The position numbers were made by a program, and so were the translations under genes. A stretch of 64,000 nucleotides of DNA, from NCBI GenBank assembly GCA_945859605.1, contig OX243824.1, positions 6,438,537 through 6,502,536 of the forward strand. The letters run 5' to 3'. The stretch comes from Lumbricus rubellus (lineage: Eukaryota; Annelida; Clitellata; Crassiclitellata; Lumbricidae). The notes below the pieces were generated by a model, which was not told the origin of the DNA, ran no database searches, and worked only from the letters and a program-made list of their open reading frames with translations. Shown one piece after another: positions 11,812-25,000 of the stretch; the first letter of the stretch is position 1, and each line of letters starts with the position of its first letter.

Positions 11812-12248
11812 TATATTATTTATATTATATGAAATTATGTATAATTGTATATATTATACGGTACATATATAAAGGAGTTTGTGCAGCTGTAGAAGCCACT
11901 TATATTGTACATATATTTTTTATAAGTGAGATAAGTGTGAACTCTAAATTTCTAGTGTGACTAAAAACCATGTGGAGGGCACCAGCGTATTCACGAGCTC
12001 TGTCTTGAGTGTAAGCGGTTGTCCAGACTGGAAACTTGAAGACATGATAGTTTTGAGTGTTAGAGTTGTTTTCTTCTGAAATTCCTTTGTAAAATCTTAC
12101 AAACCTTAGTTGCAACACTGTCATAACATCATGATATCATCATCAAACCATGACAATTTAAACTGAAAATGACACTTGCTAAGGTTTGTTTGATGGTCTT
12201 GATGTGAATAAATGGTAGTTATTGAAATGAATAATTGATGGTTCTTAA
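11812..12248. other. Intergenic, no gene seen
   Basis: AT-rich sequence between two transposons. No exon, RNA gene or further repeat could be supported. Confidence 0.4.
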
Positions 12249-12404
12249 CATAGGCGTACGGGAGATTTAAGCAGTGGGGGGTCAAAGATTTTACTTCTGC
12301 CCGAAAAATAAATCTCGTGGTGAGAAATACAATTTTTTTCCAGACAAACAAGTTGAAATATGTCGTGATCCCCCCCCCCTAGACCCCCGCCTCGTACGCC
12401 TATG
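12249..12404. mobile_element. hAT-type MITE (156 bp)
   Basis: Inverted termini CATAGGCGTACG and identical 8-bp target duplications GTTCTTAA at 12241-12248 and 12405-12412. The interior is non-coding with a C9 run. The first seven terminal bases match the MITE at 2350. Confidence 0.88.
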
Positions 12405-12979
12405 GTTCTTAATGTGTAAAAATGACATTTCTTAGTGTTTCCTGAATGGGTGCCATAGGAAATTTTCAGGAATGAATGAGTAAAATGAGGCAAGGAATAG
12501 TGTGAAGATGGAACTAATGATTGTGTAAAAGAGAAAGCAGATGGAAATTAAGAGAACAACAGATGGAAAGCAATTCAAGGATGGAATTGGTTCCATGCGT
12601 ACGGCCAGTAGAGTGTAGGATATTAACCCCCCTCCCCCCGCCCCTGAACAAGACCCCCAGACAACTCCACCATGGACAAAACCCCGATTTAGCAGGGCTT
12701 TTTAACTGCACAAGCAGGAAGTTTTGTTTTGCGAAAATTTGTCGTCGTTTTCGGAAAATTAGCCTAATCTAGGCTATAATTATAATATAAGCACATGGTA
12801 TTTTATCTCCGAAGTCCCGCTCATTATAGATCTCACGCGCACAAGTTGGATGGCTTTTTTATATGACAATTAAGGGTAATTTATCTAACGTACTACGCTG
12901 TTCGTTTTATTATCAAGATTAGATCTAACATTACGCCTTCTGGCGTATGCCTTGGCCTATTTGTTGTAGAGTAGGCTGC

Positions 12980-13040
<61 letters not shown>

Positions 13041-14045
13041 TACACTGTAGTTAGCTGTGCAGCGCTGTAAATTATCTATGGCTATGTCCTTTGAACAGGT
13101 GCAGATCCAGATGTTGCCAGTTAGCAGCGCTTAATCTATAGACGTTTCTGGGGAGGGGAGTTCCCACCCAGGAGCCCCCGAAAAATTCGGGAGGTGCTGT
13201 ATACATGTAAATACGTACCATTCCCCCCGAAAAGTTAGACACTTAAAAATTTGCAATCCCCAGAAATTCTACAGGTCTTGTTTACATGGAGCTGTACGTG
13301 TGTGTGTGTGTGTGTGTGTGTGTGCATAGACGCCGAGTTGACCCGAAAAGTGGGGGTGCCCAAAAGAAAGTGAAAATACGCGCGCGTCAGCGCGCGCGAA
13401 AAATTTTTTGACCCTTTTTTATAGGAGACTTATTGAAATCACCACTATTTATAGGCGGAGACTTGGTCCTGCATGGTTTGAAGAGATGAACTTGCGGCCA
13501 AAGGATGATCGCCGAGAAGCACAGCACCGAGCATGGAAGGAAGTTGGGAAGGAATGTGCTCCTCTCCATTTTCTATTTTTTTTTATTGCCACACTGCGAT
13601 GGTAGCATCTTAGGCTATCATTTTAACGCCATTGCATCCTTGTCAAAATTTCCTATTATCTCAATTATTATCTTAAAGACAAGATTTAAGACTTCAATAA
13701 AATAACGTTCTTCCCAATTAAAATTTTTGATCATTCTATGTATTTCATGTAGCCTACTTCTCTTGGAATCCGCACAGAAGAAAAGCACAATCTTCGTATG
13801 CATGGGCGTCTTAGAGCACTCTCTCCTAATTAGGTCAACAGACTCAAATTGTGCACAAGAAATCAAACAATAGGCTACTATTTAGTGAGCCAATATTAAC
13901 ACTGTGGGATAGTTTTTATAGTCTTTCAAATAGTTTTGAAAGACAATTTAGTCAAGGCTGATTTGTTAACGCAGACAAAAAATATCCCGCTTTTATGATG
14001 CTGGGAGGTGACTCTCGAGCAGTTATGAACATTATTGAGCATATA
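12405..14045. other. Gene-poor intergenic stretch with simple repeats
   Basis: Contains a TA microsatellite (12985-13038), a TG microsatellite (13299-13324), a CG-alternating hairpin (13379-13398), a dispersed repeat near 12818-12930 that recurs at 39630-39740, and an unexplained open stretch at 13441-13560. No gene is supported. Confidence 0.5.
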
Positions 14046-15437
14046 CAGGGTGGCTCAAAAAAAATGTACCACCGGATAAAATGCAATATCTTCGCAACCG
14101 ATTGAAATTTTTCTGCGAAAATTTTCCAATTTCAGGAGAAATGAATTTCCAACAATCCCTGAAAGTTTCATCGAAAACTTGTTATATTTGCAAAAGTTAC
14201 AGCTGTTTAAACTTTGAATTTCGTTTTTTCAAATTTACGCGGAAAAATTAACGTCAATTGTAGATATCCATGTCAAATGATATCACTTTTCACTGCGACC
14301 TCAGAATTCCGTTTTACAATTTATCGTAGAGTGTGATGGGAGTGTCCAATCCCTGCTTTAACGCGAGTTTGAATTCTTTTTGTGAAGCTCAGTATGGCCT
14401 TCTTGAACGAGTCCTGCGCCAACTGACCCCACATTAGCAAGAAAGACTTCCTTCAGCTATAGCCAATATTCTCCAACTTGGGATGAATTTTCTTGCAGAT
14501 TTCCAGCATAGCTCTCCAGACGTGATAAGCAAGAGGGCTAAAGTCTGGCGAGGTTGTTAGTCACCTTTGCCAATAAATGTACTGCAGTTGATGGCAAAAA
14601 TAAGGTAGCGTCATCATAATTAGCCTTGCCGTGTGAGCAAGCAGGCTGGAAATTAAAACCAGATGTTAGAGCATAGCCTACCTGGTCTTCACTGCGCCTG
14701 GGTAAAAGAGTTCAGAGATGAGTTTGGCATTTAGCCTACTGAATGGAATCAAATGCAGTATTTTCTTGCAGTCATACCACATGCCAGCAAATCTGATGCT
14801 GAAACCGTGATGTGCTTTGAAAACTTGACCCTTTCGATTACCAAGCGAATTTCGCGATTTTTTTCCCTCGGACCAAATGACCACTTCCTGCCTCTCTTCC
14901 AACATTTGACCTCCGTTACAAAACACGTTTGCAGATGGCCTTCACTGTGCTCAGGTTCCACTTTTCACTGGGTCTTTTGCTATGACCGCGCGATGTTCCA
15001 GTCTCTGCTCCCGTAACGTCCGAGTTCGCATTTTATCATCTGCAGAAACTTTGTCCATGACGTTCAGTAACGGATTCACAAACTGAGACTTTAATATACA
15101 AAATATGACCAAATACTAACAGATTACATCATAAACACTTCTTTACAGCTTTTAGTGATGTTGTATGACACCATCATCATTTTAGGTATTGTAATTTGCC
15201 AAAAAATCTTAAAGAAATCACATGTATTGGAACATGATTTCCCGGATATTTGAAAAAATGGAATTGAAAGTTTAAACAGCTGTAACTTTTGCAAACATAA
15301 AAAGTTTCAAGTGAAACTTTCAGGGATTGTTGGAAATTCATTCCCCTATAAATTGGGAAATTTTGGGAGAAAAATGTCAATCGGTTGCGAAATTATTGCA
15401 TTTTATCCGGTGGTACATTGTTTTTTGAGCCACCCTG
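14046..15437 (-). mobile_element. Mariner-type element with inverted repeats of about 190 bp, decayed
   Basis: Termini CAGGGTGGCTCAAAAAA and the inverse are flanked by TA. The inverted repeats run to about 14230 and from about 15250. The minus strand keeps scraps of transposase, including TSPDFSPLAYHVW, a degraded form of the SPDLNPxDY signature. Frames are broken throughout. Confidence 0.85.
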
Positions 15438-15771
15438 TATACAATATAGGCCTAATGAAACAATGTCATTCAAATCGTCGCCTTCCTCCGTAATAAAAGA
15501 AATTACGGAAGCGGATCGAATAAGAAGGATTTCAGATGGGGTAAAACTGGAGTAATTGTAAGGTAGAATAATTATTAACTTAGATTGTAAAAAGTAGGCT
15601 ATATTAAAGAAGGAATGATTTTTATGCGGTAGATAAGCAATCGCAACAGAGAAAAATATCTTAAAAGCACATCTTGCCGGCTGATTTCAGGTGGTGCCCG
15701 TGCATGGGCGGGCCTCGCATGGCCAATTTCTGGTGGTGCTGAGCACTCACGGGCCTCGCAGAGTCGGCGCC

Positions 15772-15818
<47 letters not shown>

Positions 15819-16210
15819 GCGTGTGCGCGTGCGTATGTGTGCGTGTGTGTGCACGGTGGAAATGGTAAGGTTTAATTATGTGTTTATTTTAAAATTTGGT
15901 AGAAGACTAAGAAGAGATCGTCAGGAAAATGACTGATCACAGGTGGCTCACCGGGCGGTTGTCGTCCGCCCAAACAACCGTTTTTGTCGCCCCAGAAACC
16001 CGAACCGCACCCCCGCCTCCAAGGCCCAATTGAGAAGGGGGTCTAGATTAAACACTGGCCTGTGAGTCCGACGAACAGGCGTAATTCTGCCACTAACGGT
16101 GACTAACCAGCATGTGGTTATGCCAGTCCCTAGCCTGGATAGAAGAGGAGGGCGACGCTAAACATAACTGGGCTTATGTGCAGATTGTACACTATCTATT
16201 AGAACATATG
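15438..16210. other. Gene-free stretch with repeats
   Basis: Holds a TG microsatellite (15775-15850) and, at about 15945-16060, a dispersed repeat whose end reads TCTAGATTAAACACTG. The same end recurs at about 27090 and, inverted, at 60938. No gene seen. Confidence 0.5.
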
Positions 16211-16356
16211 CAGGGTGAGAATTGCCGGGGGGTTGGGGGGTTCAACCCCCAGTCTTTCTTAGAGCCCCATGTTAAAGTATGTTTTTCATACCCCAATTTC
16301 AAGTTTATCATAGGCCAACCCCCCCCCCCAGTTATTTTTCCACAATTCTCATACTG
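16211..16356. mobile_element. hAT-type MITE, CAGGGTGAGAATTG family
   Basis: Termini CAGGGTGAGAATTG and CAATTCTCATACTG face each other, with G and C runs just inside. The flanking octamers AACATATG and TATATATG match at six of eight positions. Members of the same family lie at 41785 and 44287. Confidence 0.75.
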
Positions 16357-16381
16357 TATATATGTATATAATATATATATA

Positions 16382-17392
16382 CACGGTGATTCATAAAAAA
16401 CCATCCCCCTGCGTAAGTTCGGATAACTCATGTAGATGACCATCAAATTTAACGAAATTTCACAGTAATGAAGCTTGATGTTCTAGCCAAGTGCTGTATA
16501 AATTATTTCACATTCAGAGCTATAAATGACGTAACGCGGATGACAAAACTAATGACGTCACGATAATCTCGAGAAACAAGCAATATTCCAACGTTCCTGT
16601 CAGTCACTCAGGTTGTATCATGCAAACCTGGTCAATTTCATCTGGTTTAGCCTCCAGGTGAGAAATTGTTTACTGTGGCAGCACCCAGTAACAATCAGAA
16701 TGTTCGCAAACACGTATCTGCCGGTACACAGAAGAGGGACGTTCCAGCAAATCGTCTTTTGCGGAATCGACCAACTTTCAGCAAATCCCTTATGGCATCG
16801 GTCGGGTCTCTGACTTGGTCGTACGAACATATCCATTTCACCGAACCAGTTGTCATGAGGTCAATGGACAATATTACAGAGATGTTCCACTAAGACAGGG
16901 CCTTTTACCAGACATTCGTGACATTACCGATGAGGATTTTATCTTCCAGCAGGATAGCGCCCCTGCGCACAGAGCACGGGACACTGTTGCGTTACTGGAG
17001 ACTGAAACACCTGATTTCATCCCGCCTACTTTGTGGCCACCCAACAGCCCTGATTTAAATCCAGTGGACTATAAGATATGGAGTGTCATGCAAGAGAAGC
17101 TAGGTCTACAGATCTCGAATATGTTATGTCAGTGAGTTGCGAAGTCAAATTGTGGAGGCATGGGACGAGATGGATCAGCGCATTATTGATGAATCAGTCA
17201 AACAGTGGCGTACTCGTCTTCGCGCATGCGTCGCTGCCAAAGGGGGGGGGGTCAATTTGAACATAAACTTTAACTTTCCGAATGTTTAGAAATAACTCCT
17301 CTGTCTTCCTTTAAAATTTCTTTCACATAGCGTGACATTTGACGGAGTTACAGTGAAATATGCAGGAGGATGGTTTTTTATGAATCACCGTG
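16382..17392 (+). mobile_element. Mariner-type element, DD37D transposase remnant
   Basis: Termini CACGGTGATTCATAAAA are inverted. On the plus strand 16815-17135 encodes a transposase C-terminus with FQQDSAPAHRARDTV and WPPNSPDLNPVDYKIW, again with 37 residues between the two acidic residues. A frameshift near 17100 separates it from the last 50 residues. The flanks are TA-rich microsatellite. Confidence 0.88.
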
Positions 17393-17406
17393 TGTATATA
17401 TATATA

Positions 17407-18033
17407 CAGGGTGGTCCAAAATAAACTGCACAATGATAAATTGATAGTACTATATTCAGACCAATTCAAATATAACCGTGAAAATTCACCAAAAACACAG
17501 CAATTATTTTTACTGTAACATTATATGGATGGATTTCATTACATAACATGCTCAATTTGTCCTCCTTGCTGCTCAACCACGCATTGAAGCCGACGACGCC
17601 ATTGATCAATTGCGCGGTCATAGAAACGCTGTGACAGCTTGGTCCACTCTGTGACGATTGTTTCTTTCAGCTGATCCACTGTGGGGAAACTTTTACGACG
17701 GTATACCATCTGTTGAAGCCTTGAAGGGCGCCCCAAACAGCGCAGTCAACTGGATTAAAGTCCGGGCTGTTTGGGGGCCACATGTTAGGCTCAATGAAAG
17801 AAATGTTGTCACGTCGCAGATACTCCATAGTGTTCTTGGCGGTGTGTGATGGAGCGCCGTCCGGCTGTAGGGTCCAAGTGTAGTGTTGGCATAATATATT
17901 GCACGGATGTCAGGTAAAAGACCCTCACCAAGAGAAAATATATAAATAAGTAAGAAAAATGGCATTAAACATTGAATTGTTATACATTTTATCAAGAAAA
18001 CTGTCACTGTGCAATTTTTTTTTGACCACCCTG
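17407..18033 (-). mobile_element. Mariner-type element, internally deleted
   Basis: Termini CAGGGTGGTCCAAAA and CAGGGTGGTCAAAAA are inverted and flanked by TA. Minus-strand scraps include QPDGAPSHTAKNTM, WPPNSPDFNPVDC and a tail 17736-17539 ending QQGGQIEHVM, spaced as DD37D. The N-terminal half of the transposase is gone. Confidence 0.88.
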
Positions 18034-18043
18034 TATGTATATA

Positions 18044-19009
18044 CACTGTGTCCGGAAAAAAAGGGACCCATTTTGTAATTATGAAAATAAATAGTAAATA
18101 TTCATCGATTTTTACAATTCAAACACCATTTTAATCCTGACATATTTGTCTAACATGTGTGAAAATATAAAAGTTTTAGTCTCAACGATGACGTCATAAT
18201 GACGTCATTTGCATTAAAGCTCATTAAGACGGCCAGTCAGGCATGGTTTCGGTTGGTAGATTGCCTCTTGGTAAAACGGAAATCCATTTAATGGAACCAA
18301 GAGTGAAAATAAATGCAGCTTATTACAGGGATTGTCTGCTCCATATAAAATTGATGCCTGATATCCGAGAATGTTCGGAACAATAACCTACACATTTCAA
18401 CAAAATGGTGCTTCAGCTCACTGATTTCGTCAATATGTTGAACTGTTGACTTAGGAGACTCGGATTTCATTCCTCTTAATCTTTGGCCGCTAAACGGTCG
18501 CCCGCTTAAATCCCGCTGATCATTATAAGATCTGGAGACTAATGGAGGAGAAGGTGTACAACACAAGAATAAGAGACATTGAAGAACTCCTTGAGCGAAT
18601 TGTTAATGACTGGAAGGATTTTGATAAGCTGGTTATCGATGCTGCTATTGGCTATTAGCGCGACCGTTTTGAAGCTTACGTTGAGGCCAAAGGTGTACAC
18701 TTTGACCAGAAATTGCAGTCGGACATAATTCAGATATAAAAATAAAAATAAACCTACATTTAATATTGATAAATTATATCATAAAAATATTTAAATTTTG
18801 GGTGATTTTGCGCATATATCTCTTAAATTTGACTTTTTGTGCAAATGACGTCATTATGACGTCAGTTTTTGGACTAGAACTTTTATATTTTCACACATGT
18901 TAGACAAATATGTCAGGGTTAAAATGGTGTTTGAATTGTGAAAATCGATGAATATTTACTATTTATTTTCATATTTACAAAATGGGTCCCTTTTTTTCCG
19001 GACACAGTG
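18044..19009 (+). mobile_element. Mariner-type element, inverted repeats of about 170 bp, decayed
   Basis: Termini CACTGTGTCCGGAAAAAA are inverted and flanked by TA. The repeats extend to a TGACGTCATAATGACGTCA motif at both inner ends (near 18188 and 18846). The plus strand keeps degraded transposase words (FQQNGASAH, ADHYKIWRLMEEKVY) with several stops. Confidence 0.87.
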
Positions 19010-19023
19010 TATATATGTATATG

Positions 19024-19057
<34 letters not shown>

Positions 19058-19898
19058 ATACACATTCTTCTTAAGCAGCAACAAACTGGTGCATATAGGC
19101 TAAGGACTCGGCGCTGAATTGTAGGCTACAGTTTTATTCTGTAAGCCAACTGGAGCGTGCTATATAGGCCTATGCATAATCAATAAAACGCCTCAGGCAA
19201 AGCCACGAATAACGGCAAAGAAAAATCCGTGTTGTCGTATAAATAATTATTTACTTCAGCAATGAGCGGGCGCAACAGCTGAATGTGTAAACGCAAGACG
19301 GCTGGCAATAGGCCTACATCAAAACAGCCGAGTTAGACTTACGCTGGGCCGCCAGGCGAGACCAAGACAGTAACCTCGTTGCTTATGCTTGGCTTTAGCT
19401 TAATCAGGCCAGCGTTCTATGTATCGTAGACCTGATGTAAGCCTAGGGGTCGAGGTCTGCGCTGGATTCACCAGCTGCGAGGCTTAAAGAGGAGCGGGTG
19501 AAATGATATCAGGACTAATCGACCCCCTTTATTCCGCCTGTTGCCTCTGGCCAGTGGATTTTGTCGACCAAGGTCCATGCGTTTAAATTAGGCCAAACTA
19601 AGAAGCAGCAGCAAGGAATATATACATCGGTAGTACGAAATGTCGTCGTTTCGTAGGCTAAATCAGTTAGACCCTACTGCAGTCACTAGGTCTAGTTAGG
19701 AGAATTGTTTGAGGAAATTGAGAGCTATTAGGGCCTATAGCAAAGGCAGGTAGGCCTATACCGTGCACGAAACTCCCCTATCGGCATTAGAAGCTCAGAT
19801 GACTTAATTCTGGGGGCAAATAAAGTCACGTTTCTGCGTGTTAAGGTTCAATTTATCGACGTGATCAACGTTTTCCGGCGTTCAAAAACAGATAAAAG
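19010..19898 (+). promoter_or_regulatory. Upstream region of peptidase copy A
   Basis: About 890 bp between the last mariner element and the start codon. It begins with a TA microsatellite and then lacks recognisable transposons. This is the likely promoter and 5' UTR of copy A. Only 19811-19898 is shared with copy B. No TATA box or initiator can be assigned with confidence. Confidence 0.4.
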
Positions 19899-21982
19899 AT
19901 GACTGCGTATAACATTCGAAAGGCCGCTTTTCTTGTGGGAACATGTGTCGTGTTGGGCTTCTTGATCGGCTTTCTGGTGGGATATTTCTCGGCCCCTGCG
20001 ATACCCATCATTTTATCTGCGCCCAGCGCTGGACAGGACGCGAAGGGTAAAGGTTTCGGCGATGTAACGATTTCTGAACGTTTGTTGCGAGAAATTAACC
20101 CAGAGAATATAAAGCAACACCTCAGGTAACGATTATGATAATAATTATTGTCTTATACTGTTATACAGATATGTAATACGAAGAGTGGGTTCAGAGGTAA
20201 GCCGTAAGCGTTTGGTTAGGTCGCTTCTTAGATCGGGGAGACCCGGGAGAAGAGGACCATCTTTGTCTCTCGTCTTCGGTGTGCCTTTTGGTTTGATGGT
20301 CACCTCGTGTTCAGTGTGCTGGCTCAGAGCCGATTAGCCGAACATTAAATTTTGCTGTAATATAGGTCCCTCCACATGGAATGGCCTTCCCTCTACTTCG
20401 GGCTATGCTTAATTCCTCATGCCTCCGCTTTTCCATCATCCTCTAGTCTAGCAACTAGCTCTCGCAAGATGTCCCCACCCCCAGTGGCTTAAGTGCTGAA
20501 AGAGCGACTGAACAGACTGAACAGTATACACCACGAGAGGTGCCCTATAAATTTTTGGACACAACACGAGCCAAGCCGACCCTCTGAGACGGTCATGGGC
20601 GGAGTTTATCAGGGGCTAGGGGGGAGGCTAAGCCCTCCAAGAAGGCCGAAATTCAACTTTTTTACCATGAAAATGATATCCTTTTTCGGGGTTAGCCCTC
20701 CCAATAAAGCCCAGACTCGGGGTTAGGCCCCCCCCCCCAAGAACGGAAACCAAACTCCACCCATGGAGACGGTTACTACCCATGTGGACCTTGCACAAGT
20801 CCTTCAGTGATGTCTAAGCCTGTCAATTGTTTCTTAGACATTATTATGATGGAGCTTAATAAATGCGTATAAATTACAGTAAATAGAAATAAAGTTGTGG
20901 GTTGGAAAAGGCCCTACTGAGATGGTTAGATACTGTGCATAGACTTTGAGCAAGCCGGTCATAATCTGGGTCACAGCATGGGTGCATCCATCTATGGGTG
21001 CATCCATTGGTAGTTTGCCATCAACTAGGGTCAAGAACATTTGAACAGTCCATGCTGAATAAAATCGCTGGCAAAGTAATCAAAATCACCAAAGTGCAGA
21101 CCTTTAGCAAAATTGGCGAATTAAAGAATATTCTTATCTTACCACGTCTTTAAAATTTTAAATACTATTTCATTTAGTACAACTCATACAATATAATGTA
21201 TCTGTGGTAACTGGTAAAGCAGCCTTCTTATACAGTACTAAACTGGTGATCATTTGAATTTTACAGGAATCTGACTTCAAGACCTCACTTGACCGGGACA
21301 GAAGGTGACGAAAGAGTTGTCAACTACATCAATGACTTCTGGCTGTCCATAGGATTGAAACCAGTCAAGAAGTTCCCGTACAGCGTCCTCGTCTCTTCCC
21401 CCGACCCCAAAAATCCAAGCCGCATCAACCTTTTTGACGGAGCAGGGAATGTCTTGTATTCCACGCAACTGTTCGAGAAGATTCTTCGACCGGAGCAGAA
21501 TCAGTCGGATGTAGTTCCGCCCTTCAATGTCTACTCACGACCTGGAGTTGTGGAGGTTGGCATACCAATCATCACCAACATCATAGTTGTCATCACCATC
21601 ATCATCATCATCATTATCATCATCATCATCATCATCATCATGCATTTATTGTTTTTCATCTAATAATTGAGTGGGTAATGGGTGTACAAATCTGTTTTAG
21701 TTTTCATATTTCATATAAATATTTTGAACACCTGCACTTTCAATATGGCATCTGAGAATGCTTGTGATTCCATTGTAGTTTCACACAAATATTTTTTGAG
21801 TTATGAGATAGCTCAATTGAGTTTTTATGAATATTATAAGTTGCGTAATTGTTCTGTCGACCCATTGAATGTCATGCTACATGCACTACATTGTAAGTAC
21901 TATGAATTAAGGAACAGGTGTACTATTAAGACAAGGTTCAAGAATCTTTTGTTTAGGCATGTTACACAACAGTTTAATTTAG

Positions 21983-22022
<40 letters not shown>

Positions 22023-25000
22023 GGTGAACGGAAAAAAAACGAACCTCTACAATAAATAAGAAAATTAACACCAAACATGTAAAAGTATTATTGAGAGTAG
22101 AACTATTTTATTCCCAACTACAAACTTAACTAGTTTTTATAATTATAGGCTATCCCAGCTAAACTTGAAGTCATTTAAAATGTTTCAAAGAGCGCATAGC
22201 GACTGAACTAAGGGAAGTCAACATGCAGACATGGCTTGAGCAATCAAGACAGTTGTTGATGCGCTATCCTACAAGCTTGATTAATTTAAAATAGCCTAGA
22301 CCCGTGGACTATAAAATCTGGTCTGTAATGCATGAAAAAGTTTACAAGAAAAGGTATGTGATGTCGGAGAACTGCGTCAGTGTATGATATAGGCAAGGTG
22401 CGAATCTGATCAAGCTGTAATTGATTTAGCAACTAGCCAGTACCGAGCGCGTCTATGTACGTGTTTTGAGGCCGAAGGAGGATATTTGGAACACACATTA
22501 TAACTAACAAGTGATAGTTATATGATTCCTGTCCTTTAGGCTGAGTTTTCTCCAATTTTTTAAATATACGAATTATTACACAAATTATAGTAGCAATAGG
22601 AGAGGTTCGGTTTTTTCCCGTTCACCGTGTATATATATATATATATAATATTTAGTAATAATATTTTTTTCTGAATCTAGGGGAAGCTGGTCTACGTGAA
22701 CTACGGTCAAGTGGACGACTTTGAATTGCTGAAGAACCGAAAGATCGCTCTCAATGGATCGATTTGCATAGCACGGTATGGAGGGCTCTTCCGCGCAGAC
22801 AAGGTTGGTCATCAAACTATTAGCATCGGTATTTCTCTCACATGGTTTTCATTACTGCCGTCATTACTATGTTAATTGTTTATGTTTCTGCTTCATTTCT
22901 TTCTCTTCTTAAGATTGTCTTATTTGACCGGGGTTGGACTGGGAGCGCTCCTGAGTAGAAACCTTGAAGGAGCGATATATCAAATTCTCAGTAAATAAAA
23001 TAAATAATGTTTCTGTTGTTGTCACTAAGTTATAGCAGTGGTTTTTTCTCAAAAAATATTTCTTGGAAGGGTTGGAGTCATGTTTTTCTTGGGAATTTTT
23101 TTACTTGGGTGACCCTCCCCAGCGGGATGTCCATCGTTTTAGGGGCCCCCCCCCCTTGTAGCCAATGCATGCATATTTTCTACTTTTGCTGTCATCTTGT
23201 TTTCTGGTTGCAATAAAGTGAATTGATTGATTGATTGATTGATTGATTGCTGGTGATATTTGTGCAGGTGGTTCAGGCACAGAGGTACGGCTGTGCTGGT
23301 CTCATCCTGTACACGGATCCTGCCGACTACGCAGCTGCTGGCGTTGACAAAGTCTATCCAGATTCATGGTGGCTTCCAGGCACGGGGGTGCAGCGTGGGA
23401 CCCTCAAGAAGAGCTCCGGTGGGACTGGTGACCCTCTGACCCCAATGTACCCAGCTATAGGTAACACCACTCTGCTATTTATAGCATTGTTGACTTTTAA
23501 TTGGTGTAATGATAAAAAGCGGATCAATGCATCTGATTTGTGGTAGAAAATGAAAATTATTTATAGACAGGAATGATTGCAGAATTGCAACCGTGATTTT
23601 CAGAGGCATTTTAGAGGCACTATATAAACTGACACGTTGCTCTCTTTCTAAAATCGCTCTGAGGCTTTCTTTTCTCACCGTAAGACAGTTTTATTTGGCC
23701 ACGCAGAGGTTGGGAGCGCCTCTGAATAGCTCCCTTGAAGAGGCGCTATATAAATGAACTTAATGAGTGAATGAAATGAATGATATTGTGCAATGTAAAA
23801 TATTGACAGAACACGAGCCCTTTTGACAGTTGTAAGCACTTGAAAATTGAGGTTCAGAAGAAGAGCTGTTAATAACTCTAGCTAGTTTCAAGTTAGTCAT
23901 GAATGTCAATTGTTAGCAGCTTCATTTTCTTAGCTGAGGCATAGGAGGCAGTCCTCTCCCTCGCCGTCTCATCTGTCCACTGTCATTCAGCATTTTTATT
24001 ATAGGGAAGTTTGCTATGGTATGGGTTATCTGGATGTCCATTGCTAGGGGCTCAGATGGGGCTGAAACCAAGTTTCTGCGCTGGTTGTATTTGAAGTTGC
24101 TGGTGGGATTTGAAGCGAACCACTGGATTGAGAGTCCAGCACCTAACCAATACATTATCGAGTATTGAGCCTCCCGCCACCTAAAAAACGGCCGTAAAAT
24201 GTGAGAAACTGTACTGCTGGAGTGCTCTATTTTTTCATGAAACTGTGGATGACATGCCACAGATGCTGTGTGATGATTTGTTCTCTGACATTGAGTTCTG
24301 TTGAAAGGAGTAATTATTTGAAATTGATTTATTATGCAAGTCTACTGGAGAGGGATTAGAGGCGTTGTTATTAATGCCCTGGTTGATCAATGTTACCTGA
24401 CAACTTTTGAACTTTGGAGCAGAAAATGTAGCAACTGGAGAACTAAAAATGTCGTGTTGGATTTAAGAGTAGAACTTTTTGGTCGTTAGCTGAAGAGCTA
24501 TACGAAGCATCTCAATATCACAAACTGTTGAAGACTTTTTTCGCTTGATCTCGGCTGGTAGCAGTGGCGTAGACGGGAGGGGGGGGGTTGGAGGTTAAAC
24601 CCTCCATTGGCCTAGGAAAAACCGTTTTTTAAGGTTATTCGTCCACTTGTATAAGAAAAAACAAGCATCCGGCCATAACCCTCTCATCATAAATTCCTGG
24701 CTTCGCCACAGGCTAGTAGCGTCTCTGAGTAGGTACCTTGAAGGGGCGCTATATAAATTATAATTAATTTATTGATGCACCCACCAATAGAGAGCATTAA
24801 GATAACCTCATCATCATGTTGTGCTCTGCCAGTTGGCAGGTTCGTACGTCCAATGGCACCACTCCTCTTGTTGTTGAGTCTTCTCTGTTAGCTGTTGATT
24901 ACCCTCCCACATCATCCAGTGCATAAGCTTCTGTCTAGGTCTTCCTCTTCCTTTACGTCCCTCCAGTCCTCTATTATTTCCCTCGTAAGGGTGTCTCCTC

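Noticed and set aside
18187..18210. CRE-like TGACGTCA sites as a regulatory element
   Set aside because: They form the inner ends of the inverted repeats of a mariner element and are explained by it.
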